A stretch of 6,349 bases of DNA from Oscillibacter sp. (GTDB taxonomy: Bacteria > Bacillota > Clostridia > Oscillospirales > Oscillospiraceae). Each line of letters starts with the position of its first letter. The stretch's first letter is position 1. Positions 5,460 to 6,349 of this stretch are shown here, one piece after another. The stretch lies in NCBI GenBank assembly GCA_017447005.1, contig JAFSOM010000420.1:1-6349 (forward strand), read 5' to 3'. Below the pieces are notes generated by a model that worked only from the letters and a program-made list of their open reading frames with translations, did no database searches and was not told the DNA's origin. The position numbers and the translations under genes were made by a program.

Positions 5460-6161
5460 TTAGGATTTTCCCGGGACGATTCTTCCCGAAACAGCCTGAA
5501 AGCGTTTGGCGAACTGCTTGGGCGATATGGTCGCGTGAGGCTTTACGCGCAGAGTTTTCGCCTGCGGACTGCGGCCTATCAGTTCCTGAGGGGAGGCGCA
5601 CGCCAAAATATCCGACAGGAAATACTCGTCTCCGTAATCGTAGGATACCGACATCAAAATTTTGCCGAAACAGTAATAGCACGTCATTCTAAAGTCGGGG
5701 TCAATATTGACGAGCATGGAAATCAGCCCGTGCGGACAACTCTTGAGCGTCCGCCGAATCGTCATTTCATCCATGGCGGAGAAGGTGTCCAGAGAGCCGG
5801 GGTGCCTGTGCCAAAAGCCGAGAATGGAGGGCGGATACTTATAAACGTTCCTGCGGACGGAAATCACATGGTTGACATAATTCTGGTCCCAGCGGAAAAA
5901 GGTAGGGGAATTGACTGTGAAGATTCCGGAATCAATCGTCTCCACAATGTACCAGACGCGGTTGTAGATGTTGCCAATCAGAACGCCTCCGGTCTCGTTG
6001 CGGTTGTGCTGAATCACCTCGGAGAGAATCGAGGCGTACGCCCGGTTAGAAAAAAGGACGTGAACGCATTCGGGGTTCTGAAAATCCTGCCGGATATACT
6101 GCATTCCGCTTCCGCCGCCTGACAGCGCGTCGGAAACTCCGGACGTGTCCATGTTACTCAC
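5460..6161 (-). CDS. Compact JAB/JAMM (MPN+) metalloprotease, paralogue of the tailed JAB
   Basis: A 233-residue protein with almost nothing beyond the catalytic domain. The JAMM site is intact: Glu56 in RNETGGV, His118 and His120 in GFWHRHPGS, Ser128 and Asp131. It aligns without large gaps to residues ~20-215 of the JAB at 1220-3010, with roughly half of the residues identical and long identical blocks (RNETGGV, GFWHRHPGS, SMLVNIDP, GDEYF). The paralogue's repeats and coiled coil are missing; instead there is a short basic tail (KQFAKRFQAVSGR). Expected role: zinc peptidase that removes or matures a ubiquitin-like protein. The GTG start (6161-6159) overlaps the AAA+ stop as GTGA, with AAAGGGGA (6180-6173) 11 nt upstream; the in-frame ATG at 6152 is 20 nt away and less likely. 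The convergent position shows that it is transcribed separately from the E1/E2 genes. Confidence 0.94.
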   Translation of the reverse strand: MSNMDTSGVSDALSGGGSGMQYIRQDFQNPECVHVLFSNRAYASILSEVIQHNRNETGGVLIGNIYNRVWYIVETIDSGIFTVNSPTFFRWDQNYVNHVISVRRNVYKYPPSILGFWHRHPGSLDTFSAMDEMTIRRTLKSCPHGLISMLVNIDPDFRMTCYYCFGKILMSVSYDYGDEYFLSDILACASPQELIGRSPQAKTLRVKPHATISPKQFAKRFQAVSGRIVPGKS

Positions 6162-6349
6162 AGTGAAATATATCCCCTTTCTGTCGGCTCATCGGGGAGG
6201 AAATCCGACGCTTCCAAGGTCGACAATTGCTCTTTCGAGGGGTTGGCAATCCGGGTCAGGCGGTGGGCCTGATTGCGGCGGGCCGCGTCAAAGATGTTCC
6301 GGATATGGCGTCCGTTGCCGAAAGTGCGCTCGTCGGCGGAGGCCAAGTC
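6158..6349 (-). CDS. AAA+ ATPase, CbbX/SpoVK-like, C-terminal end (partial, 5' end outside window)
   Basis: Only the last ~63 residues are present; the frame is open to the right edge. The segment RTFGNGRHIRNIFDAARRNQ followed by AHRL matches the sensor-2/lid helix region of CbbX/SpoVK/EccA-type AAA+ proteins (FGNxRxVRNLFExAxxxQAxRL pattern), with the sensor-2 arginine in GNGR. A short tail (STLEASDF, then a final ERGYISL) follows, as is usual after this domain. These ATPases remodel proteins as hexamers. The stop codon (6160-6158) overlaps the GTG start of the JAB gene, implying coupled translation and a shared process. Walker A and B and any N-terminal domain lie beyond the window, so the full architecture is unknown. 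The call rests on this C-terminal motif alone. Confidence 0.75.
   Translation of the reverse strand, partial: DLASADERTFGNGRHIRNIFDAARRNQAHRLTRIANPSKEQLSTLEASDFLPDEPTERGYISL

Noticed and set aside
5535..6122. 195-residue plus-strand open frame opposite the compact JAB gene
   Set aside because: The minus strand encodes an intact JAMM domain over the same bases; the plus frame is a shadow.

Overview
The window is bacterial. Genes are tightly packed and have strong AGGAGG-type ribosome binding sites, the main operon has a perfect consensus sigma-70-type promoter, and there are intrinsic terminators. The leader holds a two-hairpin palindromic repeat of a kind I recall from gut anaerobes. A fermentative, possibly gut-associated anaerobe (Bacillota or a similar phylum) is a guess; nothing here fixes the taxon.

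Layout. Positions 1-431 are a non-coding leader with an A/T-flanked bidirectional terminator hairpin (49-99), a small inverted repeat (157-186), a cruciform palindromic repeat (194-277) and the promoter (TTGACA, 17 bp, TATAAT; 330-358). A four-gene plus-strand operon follows: an E2-like (UBC-fold) conjugating-enzyme candidate (432-1196), a JAB/JAMM metalloprotease with a long repetitive C-terminal extension (1220-3010), a ThiF/MoeB-type E1-like adenylyltransferase (3047-4324) and a polytopic membrane protein of unknown family (4332-5408). A hairpin terminator (5416-5458) separates it from a convergent minus-strand operon. In transcription order, that operon holds the 3' end of a CbbX/SpoVK-like AAA+ ATPase (6349-6158, cut by the window edge) and a second, compact JAB/JAMM protein (6161-5460). 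The last two overlap at GTGA.

Together the genes look like a prokaryotic ubiquitin-like conjugation and removal system. The E1-like enzyme would adenylate a ubiquitin-like (Ubl) tail, the E2-like protein would carry it through a cysteine, and two related JAB peptidases would mature or remove it. The membrane protein may place the reaction at the membrane, and the AAA+ ATPase may remodel substrates. The component families are known from bacterial Ub-like operons described by comparative genomics and, more recently, from anti-phage Bil/Bub/CBASS-type systems.

The arrangement has unusual parts. No Ubl is visible in the window. There are two paralogous JABs in convergent operons. One JAB carries an octad-repeat, coiled-coil and 29-residue-repeat tail. 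The E1 keeps its zinc cysteines but has no cysteine in the expected crossover-loop segment. A membrane protein is co-transcribed. The biological role (defence, secretion-linked modification or other) cannot be decided from the sequence.
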